Assembly: GCF_000145255.1 (NCBI RefSeq)
Contig: NC_014394.1
Location: 558,001 to 622,000 of the forward strand
Reading direction: 5' to 3'
DNA length: 64,000 nucleotides
Source of the DNA: Gallionella capsiferriformans ES-2
Lineage (GTDB): Bacteria > Pseudomonadota > Gammaproteobacteria > Burkholderiales > Gallionellaceae
Of the stretch, positions 52,881-63,607 are shown piece after piece. Both the position numbers and the translations under genes were made by a program. The stretch's first letter is position 1, and each line of letters opens with the position of its first letter. Under the pieces are notes generated by a model. The model was not told the DNA's origin. It saw nothing but the letters and a program-made list of their open reading frames with translations, and did no database searches.

Positions 52881-53194
52881 GTGCACAATCATTTAGTCAA
52901 GAGCGTTTGATGAAAGTGTTGATCGCGCCACAAATCTCTGAAAAAGCAACTTATGTCGCAGACAAGTACGAACAAGTTGTTTTCAAGGTTTCTACCGACG
53001 CGACCAAGCCAGAAATCAAGGCTGCAGTTGAGTTCATGTTCAAGGTCAAAGTTGACAGTGTCCAACTTGCAAACGTTAAGGGTAAAGTAAAGCGCTCGGG
53101 TCGTTTCACTGGCCGTCGCAATAACTGGAAGAAAGCCTATGTTTGTCTGGCTTCCGGTCAGGAAATTAACTTCGCTGTAAGCGAGCAAGGATAA
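52877..53194 (+). CDS. rplW: 50S ribosomal protein L23
   Basis: 105 aa. Exit-tunnel protein that docks trigger factor and SRP. Contains [22 protein letters not shown] and the [19 protein letters not shown] basic segment. The first ATG overlaps the rplD stop; a later ATG (MKVLIAPQ) is a less likely start. Confidence 0.97.
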   Translation: MSAQSFSQERLMKVLIAPQISEKATYVADKYEQVVFKVSTDATKPEIKAAVEFMFKVKVDSVQLANVKGKVKRSGRFTGRRNNWKKAYVCLASGQEINFAVSEQG

Positions 53195-53199
53195 TTATC

Positions 53200-54027
53200 A
53201 TGGCACTGATTAAACTAAAACCAACGACACCGGGACAACGTGCTGTATTGCGCGTTGTTAACAAGGAATTGCATAAGGGTAAGCCTGTTGCAGCCTTGCT
53301 GGAAAAGCAAACGAAGACTGCCGGCCGTAACAACAACGGTCATATTACGACTCGTCATATGGGTGGCGGTCATAAGCAGCACTATCGTCTGATTGACTTC
53401 AAGCGTAATAAGGATGGTATTCCTTGCACGGTTGAGCGTCTCGAATACGATCCAAACCGCAGCGCTAATATCGCACTGCTGTTATATGTGGATGGTGAGC
53501 GTCGCTATATCATTGCACCTAAGGGTATCTCAGCAGGTGCTGCGCTGATCAGTGGTTCGGAAGCTCCGATCCGTAACGGCAATGCAATGCCTTTGCGCAA
53601 TATTCCAGTCGGTTCAACGATCCACTGTATCGAAATGTTGCCAGGTAAGGGTGCTCAGTTGGCACGCTCTGCCGGTACTTCGGTTCAATTGTTGGCTCGC
53701 GATGGCAGCTACGCTCAATTGCGTTTGCGTTCAGGCGAAATCCGCAAGGTTCATATCGATTGCAAAGCAACACTGGGCGAAGTGGGTAATTCAGAGCACA
53801 GCCTGCGTTCTATCGGTAAAGCTGGTGCAATGCGCTGGCGCGGTGTTCGTCCTACCGTTCGCGGTGTGGTCATGAACCCGGTCGATCACCCGCACGGTGG
53901 TGGTGAAGGTAAGACTGCAGCAGGTCGTCATCCGGTCAGCCCATGGGGTGTTCCGGCTAAGGGCTTCCGCACTCGTCGAAACAAGCGCACAAACAGCATG
54001 ATAGTGCGTCGTCGTTTTAAGGCTTAA
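53200..54027 (+). CDS. rplB: 50S ribosomal protein L2
   Basis: 275 aa. Needed for peptidyl transfer and subunit joining. [19 protein letters not shown] near the N-terminus and the C-terminal [28 protein letters not shown] loop with the conserved histidine are present. Confidence 0.98.
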   Translation: MALIKLKPTTPGQRAVLRVVNKELHKGKPVAALLEKQTKTAGRNNNGHITTRHMGGGHKQHYRLIDFKRNKDGIPCTVERLEYDPNRSANIALLLYVDGERRYIIAPKGISAGAALISGSEAPIRNGNAMPLRNIPVGSTIHCIEMLPGKGAQLARSAGTSVQLLARDGSYAQLRLRSGEIRKVHIDCKATLGEVGNSEHSLRSIGKAGAMRWRGVRPTVRGVVMNPVDHPHGGGEGKTAAGRHPVSPWGVPAKGFRTRRNKRTNSMIVRRRFKA

Positions 54028-54040
54028 GGGGTAATTAAAC

Positions 54041-54319
54041 ATGGCACGTTCCATTAAAAAAGGTCCATTTGTTGATGCACATCTGCTCAAGAAGATTGAG
54101 ACAGTACGCGCAACGAATGATAAGCGCCCGGTTAAAACCTGGTCTCGCCGTTCTACGGTGTTGCCTGAGTTTGTCGGTTTGACGATTGCGGTACACAACG
54201 GTAAGCAACACATTCCCGTGTACGTTTCTGAAAACATGGTTGGTCATAAGTTAGGTGAATTTTCCCTGACTCGTACCTTCAAGGGTCATGCTGCTGATAA
54301 AAAAGCAGTGAAGAGATAA
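54041..54319 (+). CDS. rpsS: 30S ribosomal protein S19
   Basis: 92 aa. Starts [19 protein letters not shown] and includes [22 protein letters not shown]. Contacts S13 in the 30S head. rplV follows after about 10 bp. Confidence 0.98.
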   Translation: MARSIKKGPFVDAHLLKKIETVRATNDKRPVKTWSRRSTVLPEFVGLTIAVHNGKQHIPVYVSENMVGHKLGEFSLTRTFKGHAADKKAVKR

Positions 54320-54329
54320 GGGAGGCATG

Positions 54330-54662
54330 ATGACTTTAACTACCGCAGTTGCAAAAAATATTCACCTCTCCGCACAAAAAGGCCGTCTGGTCGCGGATCA
54401 GATTCGCGGATTGCCGGTTGCTCAGGCGCTCAATATTTTGAATTTCAGCCCTAAAAAGGGTGCTGGAATTATCAAGAAGGCACTGGATTCTGCAATCGCT
54501 AATGCCGAGCACAATGATGGTGCTGATATTGACGAATTGAAAGTCAAGGTAATCTATATTGACAAGGCTTCATCGCTCAAGCGCTTTATGGCTCGTGCGA
54601 AGGGTCGCGGCAATAAGATCGAAAAACAGACTTGTCATATCACTGTTAGCGTCGGAAGCTGA
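54330..54662 (+). CDS. rplV: 50S ribosomal protein L22
   Basis: 110 aa from the second of two adjacent ATGs (54330), which has better spacing to GGAGG at 54321 than the first (54327). The beta-hairpin reaching the exit tunnel ([24 protein letters not shown]) is at the C-terminus. Confidence 0.95.
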   Translation: MTLTTAVAKNIHLSAQKGRLVADQIRGLPVAQALNILNFSPKKGAGIIKKALDSAIANAEHNDGADIDELKVKVIYIDKASSLKRFMARAKGRGNKIEKQTCHITVSVGS

Positions 54663-54671
54663 GGATAAATT

Positions 54672-55379
54672 ATGGGACAGAAAATTCACCCAACCGGTTT
54701 CCGGTTAAGTGTTCGCAAGAACTGGGATTCTAAGTGGTTCGCTAACAGCGCTAATTTCGCTGACATGCTGCTCAAAGATATCGAAGTTCGTGCTTACTTG
54801 AAGAAAAAGCTGGCGTCGGCAATGGTCTCTAAGATCATCATCGAGCGTCCTGCTAAGAGTGCAAAGGTTACGATCTACACCGCGCGCCCAGGTATGGTTA
54901 TCGGTAAAAAGGGCGAGGACATTGAAGTGTTGCGCGCTGAGCTGCGTCGTCGTATGGGTCTGCAATCGGTTGATCTTGCAATCGAAGAAGTACGCAAACC
55001 AGAAATCGATGCTCAACTGATCGCTGATAACATCACCGCTCAGTTGGAAAAGCGCATCATGTTCCGTCGTGCGATGAAGCGTTCGATGCAAAATGCAATG
55101 CGTCTCGGTGCTCTTGGCATTAAGATCATGAGTGCAGGTCGCTTGAACGGTATCGAAATCGCCCGTACCGAATGGTATCGCGAAGGCCGTGTGCCATTGC
55201 ATACATTGCGTGCAGACATTGACTACGGTACCTCGGAAGCTCAAACAACCTACGGCATTATCGGTGTCAAGGTTTGGGTCTACAAGGGTGATATCGGTCA
55301 GGAAGTTGCAGCACCCGCAGCTGCTGAACCGGAAAAACGAGTAAAAAAGCCAGGAGCTAAGCATGCTACAGCCAGCTAG
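54672..55379 (+). CDS. rpsC: 30S ribosomal protein S3
   Basis: 235 aa. N-terminal KH domain ([21 protein letters not shown]) and a C-terminal S3 domain. The tail after residue 210 is Ala/Lys/Pro-rich. The last 17 bp overlap the rplP start in another frame. Confidence 0.98.
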   Translation: MGQKIHPTGFRLSVRKNWDSKWFANSANFADMLLKDIEVRAYLKKKLASAMVSKIIIERPAKSAKVTIYTARPGMVIGKKGEDIEVLRAELRRRMGLQSVDLAIEEVRKPEIDAQLIADNITAQLEKRIMFRRAMKRSMQNAMRLGALGIKIMSAGRLNGIEIARTEWYREGRVPLHTLRADIDYGTSEAQTTYGIIGVKVWVYKGDIGQEVAAPAAAEPEKRVKKPGAKHATAS

Positions 55380-55779
55380 AAGAAAATACCGTAAGGAACA
55401 AAAGGGCCGCAATACCGGAATTGCCACACGTGGCAACAAGGTAAGCTTCGGTGAATTTGGTCTCAAATCGGTTGCGCGCGGTCGTTTGACTGCACGTCAG
55501 ATTGAAGCCGCACGTCGTGCAATGACACGTCACATCAAGCGTGGTGGTCGTATCTGGATTCGTGTATTCCCGGACAAGCCTATCTCCAAGAAGCCAGCCG
55601 AAGTTCGTATGGGTAATGGTAAGGGTAATCCTGAGTACTACGTTGCCGAGATTCAACCTGGCAAGATGTTGTATGAAATGGACGGCGTCAGTGAAGAATT
55701 GGCTCGTGAAGCGTTTAAGCTGGCATCTGCAAAGTTGCCGCTTGCGACTGTGTTTGTTGTCAGACAGGTAGGTGAATAA
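55363..55779 (+). CDS. rplP: 50S ribosomal protein L16
   Basis: 138 aa, start [17 protein letters not shown], embedded in the 3' end of rpsC (17-bp overlap). Located at the A-site of the 50S; includes the conserved [26 protein letters not shown] segment (here RVFPDKP). Full length. Confidence 0.97.
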   Translation: MLQPARRKYRKEQKGRNTGIATRGNKVSFGEFGLKSVARGRLTARQIEAARRAMTRHIKRGGRIWIRVFPDKPISKKPAEVRMGNGKGNPEYYVAEIQPGKMLYEMDGVSEELAREAFKLASAKLPLATVFVVRQVGE

Positions 55780-55780
55780 C

Positions 55781-55975
55781 ATGAAAGCTAGTGAACTCAA
55801 GCTTAAGTCGAAGTCGGAGCTGCAAGAAGATCTGCTTTCTCTGACTCGTGCTCAATTTGGCCTGCGTATGCAAGTCGCGACGCAACAAATGACTAAGACC
55901 AGCGAAGTGCGCAAGGTTCGTCGTGACATTGCGCGCATTAAAACCGTAATGAAGCAGAAGGATGTTCAGTCATGA
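55781..55975 (+). CDS. rpmC: 50S ribosomal protein L29
   Basis: 64 aa from the ATG at 55781 ([15 protein letters not shown]). The GTG at 55772 in the same frame is less likely because it would lie inside rplP. Helical hairpin protein at the tunnel exit. Overlaps rpsQ as ATGA. Confidence 0.95.
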   Translation: MKASELKLKSKSELQEDLLSLTRAQFGLRMQVATQQMTKTSEVRKVRRDIARIKTVMKQKDVQS

Positions 55976-56217
55976 GCGAAACTACAGTTAAACGTACCCT
56001 GACCGGTACAGTTACAAGTGACAAAATGGACAAGACGGTTACCGTCTTGGTTGAGCGCAAAGTGAAGCACCCATTGCTGGGTAAGATCATTCGCGTTTCC
56101 AAGAAGTACCATGCTCACGATGAAAATAATGAGTGCCACACAGGCGATGTTGTTACGATTGAAGAGTGTCGTCCTCTGGCAAAAACTAAAGCCTGGCGTG
56201 TAGCTAAAGCCGCTTAA
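55972..56217 (+). CDS. rpsQ: 30S ribosomal protein S17
   Basis: 81 aa, OB-fold primary 16S-binding protein. [27 protein letters not shown] and the [13 protein letters not shown] end are typical. Last gene of the S10 group; a 143-bp spacer with its own promoter separates it from rplN. Confidence 0.97.
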   Translation: MSETTVKRTLTGTVTSDKMDKTVTVLVERKVKHPLLGKIIRVSKKYHAHDENNECHTGDVVTIEECRPLAKTKAWRVAKAA

Positions 56218-56239
56218 CATTTTTGTTTGCAATTTCAGC

Positions 56240-56267
56240 TTGCAAATTATTTTAATTTGCATATAAT
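56240..56267 (+). promoter_or_regulatory. internal sigma70 promoter upstream of rplN (spc operon)
   Basis: TTGCAA (56240-56245), 16-bp spacer, TATAAT (56262-56267). A perfect -10 with good spacing in the rpsQ-rplN gap marks the likely start of a separate spc transcript. Confidence 0.75.
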
Positions 56268-56286
56268 ACGCGGCTTCGTTACATCG

Positions 56287-56340
56287 CCGCTTGCGGCGTC
56301 CTTAACCCGAACGGGTTCCAAAACTGGCCGCCGTAAGCGG
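56287..56340 (+). promoter_or_regulatory. structured 5' leader of the spc operon
   Basis: CCGCTTGCGGCG (56287-56298) pairs over 12 bp, with one G-U, with CGCCGTAAGCGG (56329-56340). An inner hairpin AACCCG/CGGGTT (56304-56317) sits in the loop. It begins about 20 nt after the -10 and ends 20 nt before the rplN ATG, so it may control rplN expression. Confidence 0.6.
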
Positions 56341-56360
56341 AAAAAGTTGGAGATTAAATA

Positions 56361-56729
56361 ATGATACAAATGCAGTCTGTTTTAGATGTGGCTGACAATA
56401 CTGGTGCGCGCTCTGTTATGTGCATCAAAGTTTTGGGCGGTTCTAAGCGTCGTTATGCTTCCGTTGGTGATGTTATCAAGGTAAGTATCCGTGATGCGGC
56501 TCCGCGTGGTCGTGTAAAGAAGGGCGAAGTTTACAATGCTGTAGTCGTTCGCACGGCTTATGGTGTTCGCCGTTCAGATGGTTCGCTGGTTAAGTTTGAT
56601 GGCAATGCAGCAGTGTTGTTGAACGCAAAGCTGGAACCAATTGGTACTCGTATTTTCGGACCAGTTACACGTGAGCTTCGCACTGAAAAGTTTATGAAGA
56701 TCGTTTCGCTTGCACCTGAAGTGCTCTAG
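56361..56729 (+). CDS. rplN: 50S ribosomal protein L14
   Basis: 122 aa. Starts [28 protein letters not shown], the family signature. GGAG 8 nt upstream. First gene of the spc group behind a structured leader. Confidence 0.98.
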   Translation: MIQMQSVLDVADNTGARSVMCIKVLGGSKRRYASVGDVIKVSIRDAAPRGRVKKGEVYNAVVVRTAYGVRRSDGSLVKFDGNAAVLLNAKLEPIGTRIFGPVTRELRTEKFMKIVSLAPEVL

Positions 56730-56755
56730 CGTTAACGGGTCGATCGAGGAAAAAC

Positions 56756-57070
56756 ATGCGTAAGATTAAAAAGAACGATGACGTAATTGTGATCGCTGGT
56801 AAAGACAAAGGTAATCGCGGTAACGTTTTGAGCGTTTCAGGTGATTATCTGCTCGTTGGCGGTATCAATAAAGTCAAAAAACATCAGAAGCCAAATCCGG
56901 TAAAGGGTGAAGCGGGCGGTATCATCGAAAAAGAATCGAAAATACATATTTCAAACGTGGCTTTGTTTAACGCCGCTGCGAATAAGGGTGATCGAGTCGG
57001 TATTAAAACGCTGGAAGATGGACGCAAAGTACGCGTTTTCAAGTCCAACGGCGAAGTTGTTGACGCTTAA
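56756..57070 (+). CDS. rplX: 50S ribosomal protein L24
   Basis: 104 aa with a KOW motif ([20 protein letters not shown]) that initiates 50S assembly. Complete and followed by rplE after 12 bp. Confidence 0.97.
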   Translation: MRKIKKNDDVIVIAGKDKGNRGNVLSVSGDYLLVGGINKVKKHQKPNPVKGEAGGIIEKESKIHISNVALFNAAANKGDRVGIKTLEDGRKVRVFKSNGEVVDA

Positions 57071-57082
57071 GGGGTATAGGGC

Positions 57083-57622
57083 ATGGCTCGTTTGTATGAT
57101 ATTTATAAGGAAAAGATCACTGCAGATCTTATGACGCAATTCGGTTATAAGTCAGTGATGGAAGTACCGTGTATCGAAAAGATCACCTTGAACATGGGTG
57201 TGGGTGAAGCGGTTGCTGACAAGAAGGTTATGGATTTCGCGGTTGGTGATATGCAGAAGATCGCAGGTCAAAAGCCTATCGTTACGATGTCTAAGAAGTC
57301 GATCGCCGGCTTTAAGATTCGTGAAGGTTATCCGGTTGGTTGTAAGGTCACGTTGCGTAAAGATCGCATGTATGACTTTCTCGATCGTCTGATTTCTGTT
57401 GCAATTCCCCGTATCCGCGATTTTCGTGGTATTTCCGGGAAGTCTTTTGATGGTCGTGGTAACTACAACATGGGTATCAAAGAGCAGATCATATTTCCAG
57501 AAATTGAATATGAAAAAGTCGATGCATTGCGTGGTATGAATATCACGATCACGACTTCCGCGAAGACTGACGAAGAAGCTCGTGCTTTGTTGTTGGCTTT
57601 CAAACTCCCATTAAAGAAATGA
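57083..57622 (+). CDS. rplE: 50S ribosomal protein L5
   Basis: 179 aa. Binds 5S r[50 protein letters not shown] and the C-terminal [18 protein letters not shown] are typical. Confidence 0.98.
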   Translation: MARLYDIYKEKITADLMTQFGYKSVMEVPCIEKITLNMGVGEAVADKKVMDFAVGDMQKIAGQKPIVTMSKKSIAGFKIREGYPVGCKVTLRKDRMYDFLDRLISVAIPRIRDFRGISGKSFDGRGNYNMGIKEQIIFPEIEYEKVDALRGMNITITTSAKTDEEARALLLAFKLPLKK

Positions 57623-57632
57623 GGGATTACTA

Positions 57633-57938
57633 ATGGCTAAGATGTCATTGATTAACCGTGACCTGAAGCGTCGCGAGATCGTCGAAAAGTTTGCTGCAAA
57701 GCGCGCTGAATTGAAGGCTACGATTTCAAATGTGAGTGCATCTGATGAAGATCGTGCTGCTGCTCGTTTGAAGTTGCAAGCCTTGCCGCGCGATTCAAGT
57801 CCGGTTCGTTTGCGTAATCGCTGCGCTTTGACTGGTCGTCCTCGCGGAACATTCAGGAAGTTTGGTTTGGGTCGCATTAAGGTTCGTGAATTTGCGATGC
57901 GTGGTGAGATTCCTGGCATCACTAAGGCTAGCTGGTAG
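57633..57938 (+). CDS. rpsN: 30S ribosomal protein S14 (zinc-free form)
   Basis: 101 aa. The long form; the segment [25 protein letters not shown] has a single Cys and lacks the CxxC pairs of the short zinc S14. So the zinc-free S14 is combined with zinc-type L31, L36 and S4 in this organism. Confidence 0.97.
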   Translation: MAKMSLINRDLKRREIVEKFAAKRAELKATISNVSASDEDRAAARLKLQALPRDSSPVRLRNRCALTGRPRGTFRKFGLGRIKVREFAMRGEIPGITKASW

Positions 57939-57949
57939 GAGTAATAATT

Positions 57950-58348
57950 ATGAGCATGAATGATCCAATTTCCGATATGTTGACGCGCATTCGCAATGCG
58001 CAGATGGCTGAAAAAGCAAGCGTATCAATGCCATCTTCAAAATTGAAGGTTGCAATTGCAGAAGTTCTTAAAGAAGAGGGCTATGTTGACGGCTTCAAAA
58101 TCGAACAAGGAACGCCTGGTAAGGCTACTTTGGAAATCGGTCTGAAGTACTACAGCGGTCGTCCTGTAATCGAAAAAATTCAGCGCATCAGCCGTCCGGG
58201 ATTGCGTATTTACAAGGGTAACACCGATATTCCTAAGGTTATGAATGGTCTGGGAATCGCGATTGTTTCTACTTCCAAGGGTTTGATGACCGACCGCAAA
58301 GCACGCGCCAATGGTATTGGTGGCGAAGTATTGTGCGTAGTCGCGTAG
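57950..58348 (+). CDS. rpsH: 30S ribosomal protein S8
   Basis: 132 aa from ATG at 57950 with AGGAG upstream; ATG at 57956 would give [16 protein letters not shown]. Binds 16S helix 21 and in enterobacteria represses spc translation. C-terminal [23 protein letters not shown] is typical. Confidence 0.97.
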   Translation: MSMNDPISDMLTRIRNAQMAEKASVSMPSSKLKVAIAEVLKEEGYVDGFKIEQGTPGKATLEIGLKYYSGRPVIEKIQRISRPGLRIYKGNTDIPKVMNGLGIAIVSTSKGLMTDRKARANGIGGEVLCVVA

Positions 58349-58358
58349 TGAGGTAAGT

Positions 58359-58892
58359 ATGTCTAGAGTAGCCAAGAATCCTGTTGTAGTCCCTGGTGAT
58401 GTTGAAGTTACTATGGCTGCAAATGAAATAACTGTAAAAGGCCCGTTGGGTGTTCTGAAGCACGGTTTGACTGCTGACGTGAGCGTTGTTCGCGAAGGCG
58501 ATGCGCTCTTGTGTTCCGCTACTAGCGGATCCAAGCAGTCAAATGCGATGTCAGGAACCATCCGTGCTTTGCTGGCCAATATGGTGCATGGCGTGAGCAA
58601 GGGTTTTGAGCGTAAGTTGCTTCTGGTTGGCGTGGGTTACCGTGCACAAGCCGTAGGCGATACGTTGAACCTGACACTGGGTTTTTCTCACCCTGTAAAT
58701 TACGTGATGCCAGATGGCGTTGTAGTGACAACACCTACTCAGACCGAAGTGGTTCTGAAGGGTGCTGACAAACAACGCGTAGGCCAGGTTGCCGCAGAAA
58801 TTCGCGCTTTCCGTTCTCCAGAGCCTTACAAGGGCAAGGGCGTTCGTTATAGCGATGAAGTGGTGGCTCTGAAAGAAACCAAGAAGAAATAA
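58359..58892 (+). CDS. rplF: 50S ribosomal protein L6
   Basis: 177 aa, two related alpha/beta domains; C-terminal signature [16 protein letters not shown] present. Starts [16 protein letters not shown]. Confidence 0.98.
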   Translation: MSRVAKNPVVVPGDVEVTMAANEITVKGPLGVLKHGLTADVSVVREGDALLCSATSGSKQSNAMSGTIRALLANMVHGVSKGFERKLLLVGVGYRAQAVGDTLNLTLGFSHPVNYVMPDGVVVTTPTQTEVVLKGADKQRVGQVAAEIRAFRSPEPYKGKGVRYSDEVVALKETKKK

Positions 58893-58903
58893 TTGAGGCG
58901 GAT

Positions 58904-59260
58904 ATGTTGAATAAAAAAGCATCTCGTCAGCGCAGAGCACGCAAAACCCGTGCCCGCATTGCTGAACAAAGAACCGTACGTCTGGCAATTCACCGTACAA
59001 ATATGCATATCTACGCTCAGATCATATCTGCATGCGGCGGTAAGATTCTTGCAAGTGCATCCAGTTTAGAAGCGGATGTTGCCAAGGACCTGGCTAATGG
59101 TGGAAACAAGGCGGCAGCTAGCGTCGTGGGTCAACGTATCGCTGAGAAGGCAAAGAGTGCAGGTATTACTCAGGTCGCCTTCGATCGTTCCGGTAATCGT
59201 TATCATGGTCGTGTTAAGGCGTTGGCAGAAGCTGCGCGTGAACATGGTCTGCAGTTCTAA
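58904..59260 (+). CDS. rplR: 50S ribosomal protein L18
   Basis: 118 aa. 5S rRNA-binding protein. Basic N-terminus ([17 protein letters not shown]), then [17 protein letters not shown] and [24 protein letters not shown]. Confidence 0.97.
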   Translation: MLNKKASRQRRARKTRARIAEQRTVRLAIHRTNMHIYAQIISACGGKILASASSLEADVAKDLANGGNKAAASVVGQRIAEKAKSAGITQVAFDRSGNRYHGRVKALAEAAREHGLQF

Positions 59261-59273
59261 TTGGAGTTGAGCA

Positions 59274-59792
59274 ATGGCTAAGCCGCAAGGAAAAATGCAA
59301 AAAGAGGAACGCGATGATGGCATGATCGAAAAAATGATCGCCGTTAATCGCGTCACCAAAGTCGTTAAGGGTGGCCGTATTATGGGCTTCGCTGCTCTGG
59401 CTGTCGTTGGTGATGGTGATGGTCGTATTGCAATGGGCAAGGGTAAGTCCAAGGAAGTTCCAGTTGCTGTACAAAAGGCAATGGAAGAATGCCGTCGTAA
59501 CCTGTTCAAAGTGAATCTGAAGAATGGCACATTGCATCACGCTGTTATCGGTACTCATGGCGCAGCTAAGGTTCTGATGCGTCCTGCTGTTGAGGGTACT
59601 GGAATTATCGCCGGTGGCGCAATGCGTGCTGTTTTTGAAGCTGTTGGTGTACGCGACGTTTCAGCTAAATGCCTGGGTTCGAGCAATCCATACAACGTCG
59701 TTCGTGCAACATTGAATGGCTTGAAGGCGTTGAATGCACCGTCTGAGATTGCTGCTAAACGCGGCAAGAATCTTGACGAAATTTTGGGGTAA
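59274..59792 (+). CDS. rpsE: 30S ribosomal protein S5
   Basis: 172 aa. Double-stranded-RNA-like N-terminal domain ([29 protein letters not shown]), and C-terminal domain with [20 protein letters not shown]. Contributes to decoding accuracy. Confidence 0.98.
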   Translation: MAKPQGKMQKEERDDGMIEKMIAVNRVTKVVKGGRIMGFAALAVVGDGDGRIAMGKGKSKEVPVAVQKAMEECRRNLFKVNLKNGTLHHAVIGTHGAAKVLMRPAVEGTGIIAGGAMRAVFEAVGVRDVSAKCLGSSNPYNVVRATLNGLKALNAPSEIAAKRGKNLDEILG

Positions 59793-59795
59793 GAA

Positions 59796-59984
59796 ATGAC
59801 ACAAGCCAAAACTATTAAAGTGACACAACTCAAGAGCCAGATTGGCACTAAGGAATCGCATCGTGCTACGTTGCGCGGTCTTGGGTTGCGTCGTATCAAT
59901 CATACTGTTGAACTGGAAGATACACCTTGCGTTCGCGGTATGATTAACAAAGTGTTTTACCTGGTTAAGTACGAGGCTCAATAA
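59796..59984 (+). CDS. rpmD: 50S ribosomal protein L30
   Basis: 62 aa ([34 protein letters not shown]). Small ferredoxin-like 50S protein. Its stop overlaps the rplO start as TAATG. Confidence 0.96.
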   Translation: MTQAKTIKVTQLKSQIGTKESHRATLRGLGLRRINHTVELEDTPCVRGMINKVFYLVKYEAQ

Positions 59985-60418
59985 TGCAACTTAATACTAT
60001 TCAAGCAGCACCAGGTGCTAAGCACTCCAAGCGTCGCGTTGGCCGTGGTATCGGTTCTGGCCTCGGCAAGACCTGTGGTCGTGGTCACAAGGGGCAGAAG
60101 TCTCGTGCAGGCGGTTTTCATAAGGTCGGTTTCGAAGGCGGTCAAATGCCTTTGCAGCGTCGTTTGCCTAAGCGTGGTTTCGTTTCTTTAACTCGCAATG
60201 ACACCGTTGAAGTTCGTCTGGGCGATCTGGATTCATTGCCGGTTTCATCCATCGATCTGTTGGCGCTGAAGCAAGCAGGTATCGTTCGTGCCGGTGCTTT
60301 GGGCGCTAAGGTTTTTCTTTGCGGTGAAATTACTCGCGCAGTTGCGTTGCAGGGTCTGCTGGTCACCAAGGGTGCCCGTGCAGCGATTGAAGCTGCTGGC
60401 GGTAGTATCGCTGAGTAA
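59984..60418 (+). CDS. rplO: 50S ribosomal protein L15
   Basis: 144 aa. Gly/Arg/Lys-rich N-terminal extension ([29 protein letters not shown]) that threads into 23S rRNA, then a globular domain. Late assembly protein. Coupled to rpmD. Confidence 0.97.
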   Translation: MQLNTIQAAPGAKHSKRRVGRGIGSGLGKTCGRGHKGQKSRAGGFHKVGFEGGQMPLQRRLPKRGFVSLTRNDTVEVRLGDLDSLPVSSIDLLALKQAGIVRAGALGAKVFLCGEITRAVALQGLLVTKGARAAIEAAGGSIAE

Positions 60419-60429
60419 GAAGGCAGAAC

Positions 60430-61746
60430 GTGAGCAAAGTTGCTAAGGATGCACCTAAGGCCAAGTACGGGGATTTAAGCACCCGTCTTTGGTTCTTGCT
60501 GGGCGCACTGGTCGTGTTTCGTATCGGTGCGCACATTCCGGTTCCGGGAATTGATCCGGTTGTACTAGCTGACTTGTTTAAAACGCAAAAGAACGGCATT
60601 CTGGGCATGTTTAACATGTTCTCAGGTGGCGCTCTGTCGCGTTTTACCATTTTTGCTTTAGGTATTATGCCGTACATTTCGGCATCCATTATCATGCAGT
60701 TGGCTTCTATCGCTGTGCCGTATCTGGAGCAGTTGAAGAAGGAGGGTGAATCGGGTCGTCGTAAGATTACTCAATACACTCGCTACGGAACGCTTGGTCT
60801 GGCTGTATTTCAGTCGTTCGGGATTTCTGTTGCACTTCAAGCTCAGCCTGGTCTGGTGCTTCATCCGGGATCCATGTTCCAGATGACTACGATGATCACA
60901 CTGGTAACGGGAACGATGTTCCTGATGTGGTTAGGTGAGCAGATTACTGAGCGCGGTTTGGGCAACGGTATTTCTTTGATCATCTTTGCAGGTATCGCGG
61001 CAGGTCTTCCTAGTGCGATTGGCAGCACGCTTGAACTGGCTCGTACGGGTGCATTTTCGATCCCGCTGGTGCTGTTTCTGTTTGTTGGTGCGATTGCGGT
61101 GACGGCTCTGGTTGTCTTCGTCGAGCGCGGTCAGCGCAAGATACTGGTCAACTATGCCAAACGTCAGGTGGGTAACAGGGTCTATGGCGGGCAAAGTTCT
61201 CATTTGCCTTTGAAACTGAATATGGCGGGTGTGATTCCTCCGATTTTTGCTTCAAGTATCATCCTGTTTCCAGCGACGATTGCCGGTTGGTTTGGTAACT
61301 CCCAAGGCATGGGTTGGTTGAAAGATGCGAGTCAGATGTTGTCTCCGGGTCAGCCGATTTATGTACTGGCTTATGCGTCTGCGATTTTGTTCTTTTGCTT
61401 TTTCTATACGGCGCTGGTTTTCAGTCCTAAAGAAACAGCGGATAACCTGAAGAAGAGCGGTGCATTTTTGCCCGGTATTCGTCCGGGAGAGCAAACTGCC
61501 AAGTACGTTGAGAAGATTATGTTGCGTCTGACTTTGATCGGCGCGGTGTATATCACGCTGGTTTGTTTGTTGCCTGAATTTTTGGTTGTCAAGTTCAACG
61601 TGCCGTTCTATTTCGGTGGTACGTCGCTGCTGATTCTCGTTGTCGTCACTATGGATTTCATGGCACAAGTGCAGTCGTATCTGATGACGCACCAGTATGA
61701 CAGTTTGCTGAAAAAGGCTAATTTTAAAGGTGGGTTGTCGCGCTAA
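60430..61746 (+). CDS. secY: preprotein translocase subunit SecY
   Basis: 438 aa from GTG at 60430. Channel of the Sec translocon with ten hydrophobic helices. Signatures [14 protein letters not shown], the plug region, and the C-terminal cytoplasmic loops ([14 protein letters not shown]) are present. Stop overlaps infA as TAATG. Confidence 0.98.
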   Translation: MSKVAKDAPKAKYGDLSTRLWFLLGALVVFRIGAHIPVPGIDPVVLADLFKTQKNGILGMFNMFSGGALSRFTIFALGIMPYISASIIMQLASIAVPYLEQLKKEGESGRRKITQYTRYGTLGLAVFQSFGISVALQAQPGLVLHPGSMFQMTTMITLVTGTMFLMWLGEQITERGLGNGISLIIFAGIAAGLPSAIGSTLELARTGAFSIPLVLFLFVGAIAVTALVVFVERGQRKILVNYAKRQVGNRVYGGQSSHLPLKLNMAGVIPPIFASSIILFPATIAGWFGNSQGMGWLKDASQMLSPGQPIYVLAYASAILFFCFFYTALVFSPKETADNLKKSGAFLPGIRPGEQTAKYVEKIMLRLTLIGAVYITLVCLLPEFLVVKFNVPFYFGGTSLLILVVVTMDFMAQVQSYLMTHQYDSLLKKANFKGGLSR

Positions 61747-61964
61747 TGGCAAAAGAAGATGTAATTCAGATGCAAGGTGAGATTGAGGAATCGTTGCCTA
61801 ATGCAACATTCCGCATCAAGCTGGAAAATGGTCATGTTGTTCTAGGTCATATCTCAGGTAAAATGCGCATGCACTATATTCGCATCTTACCTGGTGATAA
61901 GGTGACGGTTGAGTTGACACCTTACGATTTGAGCCGTGCTCGTATCGTATTCCGTGCCAAATAG
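61746..61964 (+). CDS. infA: translation initiation factor IF-1
   Basis: 72 aa OB-fold protein ([29 protein letters not shown] to [14 protein letters not shown]). Coupled to the secY stop. Presence of infA between secY and rpmJ is common in Betaproteobacteria. Confidence 0.97.
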   Translation: MAKEDVIQMQGEIEESLPNATFRIKLENGHVVLGHISGKMRMHYIRILPGDKVTVELTPYDLSRARIVFRAK

Positions 61965-61984
61965 TTTTTAGTTAGGAGAAGTAA

Positions 61985-62098
61985 ATGAGAGTTCAAGCAT
62001 CAGTAAAAAAGATCTGCCGTAACTGCAAGATCGTTATTCGTAAACGTGTTGTGCGTGTAATTTGCACTGAGCCACGTCACAAGCAACGCCAAGGTTAA
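61985..62098 (+). CDS. rpmJ: 50S ribosomal protein L36 (zinc type)
   Basis: 37 aa: starts [20 protein letters not shown] and ends near [11 protein letters not shown]. The C-x2-C, C and H ligands for one zinc are all present (Cys11, Cys14, Cys27, His32). TTAGGAG ribosome binding site upstream. Confidence 0.95.
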   Translation: MRVQASVKKICRNCKIVIRKRVVRVICTEPRHKQRQG

Positions 62099-62122
62099 TT
62101 TTTAAACTTTGGTTTTTGATGA

Positions 62123-62128
62123 TATAAT
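62123..62128 (+). promoter_or_regulatory. candidate -10 element upstream of rpsM (alpha operon)
   Basis: TATAAT lies 29 bp upstream of the rpsM ATG in a T-rich spacer. The -35 position has only a weak TTTTAA, so this may be a secondary promoter for the alpha operon. Confidence 0.4.
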
Positions 62129-62156
62129 TTTCGTTTTTTAAAGATAGGGTAGCTGC

Positions 62157-62522
62157 ATGGCACGTATTGCAGGGGTAAACATCCCAAACCATCAACACGC
62201 TGTAATTGCTTTAACAGCAATTTACGGTATCGGACGAGTTCGTTCGCAAGGTATTTGCGCGGCAGCAGGGGTCACCCCCAGCGTCAAAATGAAAGACTTG
62301 ACTGACGCAGAAGTTGAAAAACTGCGCGAAGAAGTCGCCAAATTCACCGTAGAGGGTGATCTTCGTCGTGAAACAACGATGAATATCAAACGTCTGATGG
62401 ATCTGGGTTGTTATCGCGGCGTGCGTCATCGTCGTGGTCTGCCTTGTCGCGGACAGCGTACTCGCACTAACGCGCGTACACGTAAAGGTCCGCGCAAAGC
62501 TATTTCCGGATCTAAGAAGTAA
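62157..62522 (+). CDS. rpsM: 30S ribosomal protein S13
   Basis: 121 aa. [29 protein letters not shown] and the C-terminal basic tail [22 protein letters not shown] are typical. Intersubunit-bridge protein in the 30S head. Confidence 0.98.
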   Translation: MARIAGVNIPNHQHAVIALTAIYGIGRVRSQGICAAAGVTPSVKMKDLTDAEVEKLREEVAKFTVEGDLRRETTMNIKRLMDLGCYRGVRHRRGLPCRGQRTRTNARTRKGPRKAISGSKK

Positions 62523-62552
62523 GTTTGCTTTAACGCATTAGAGGATTTAATC

Positions 62553-62942
<390 letters not shown>

Positions 62943-62960
62943 TTTATTTGGGAGTTGATC

Positions 62961-63590
62961 TTGGCTAGAAATCTTGATGCAAAATGCCGTAAGTGCCGTC
63001 GTGAGGGCGAAAAGCTCTTTCTGAAGGGCGAAAAATGCTTTACCGACAAGTGTGCTGTTGAGCGTCGTGCGTATCCACCTGGTCAGCATGGCCAGCGTCG
63101 TAACACACGTTTGTCAGAGTACGGTGGTCAGTTGCGTGAAAAGCAAAAAGTTCGTCGTATCTATGGCGTTCTTGAGCGTCAGTTCCGTCTGACTTACAAA
63201 AAGGCTGAAGCTTCACGCGGTATTACCGGTGAGTCTTTGCTGCAATTGCTTGAATCGCGTCTGGATAACGTGTCGTACCGTATGGGTTTTGGCGCATCTC
63301 GTGCTGAAGCGCGTCAGGTTGTGCGCCACAATGCCCTGCTGGTCAACGGCAAGCGAGTGAATATTCCTTCCTATCAAGTGCGTCCTGGTGACGTAGTTGA
63401 AGTGGCTGAAAAGTCAAAGGCTCAGTTGCGTATTAAGGCCGCTATTGCAGCTGCCGAAACGCGTGGCTTTCCCGAGTGGATTGAAATGGACACTAAAGCA
63501 TTCAAGGGTACATTCAAAGCCAACCCACAACGTGCTGAACTGCCTGCAACCATCAACGAGCATCTCGTGGTTGAGTTGTATTCCAAGTAA
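62961..63590 (+). CDS. rpsD: 30S ribosomal protein S4 (zinc-binding type)
   Basis: 209 aa from a TTG start at 62961, with GGGAG 6 nt upstream; a TTG two codons earlier overlaps this ribosome binding site and is less likely. The N-terminus [17 protein letters not shown], then KCFTDKC, provides four cysteines for zinc. The S4 RNA-binding domain ([23 protein letters not shown]) follows. In enterobacteria S4 represses the alpha operon. Confidence 0.95.
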   Translation: MARNLDAKCRKCRREGEKLFLKGEKCFTDKCAVERRAYPPGQHGQRRNTRLSEYGGQLREKQKVRRIYGVLERQFRLTYKKAEASRGITGESLLQLLESRLDNVSYRMGFGASRAEARQVVRHNALLVNGKRVNIPSYQVRPGDVVEVAEKSKAQLRIKAAIAAAETRGFPEWIEMDTKAFKGTFKANPQRAELPATINEHLVVELYSK

Positions 63591-63607
63591 TCCACGCGGA
63601 GTAGCTT

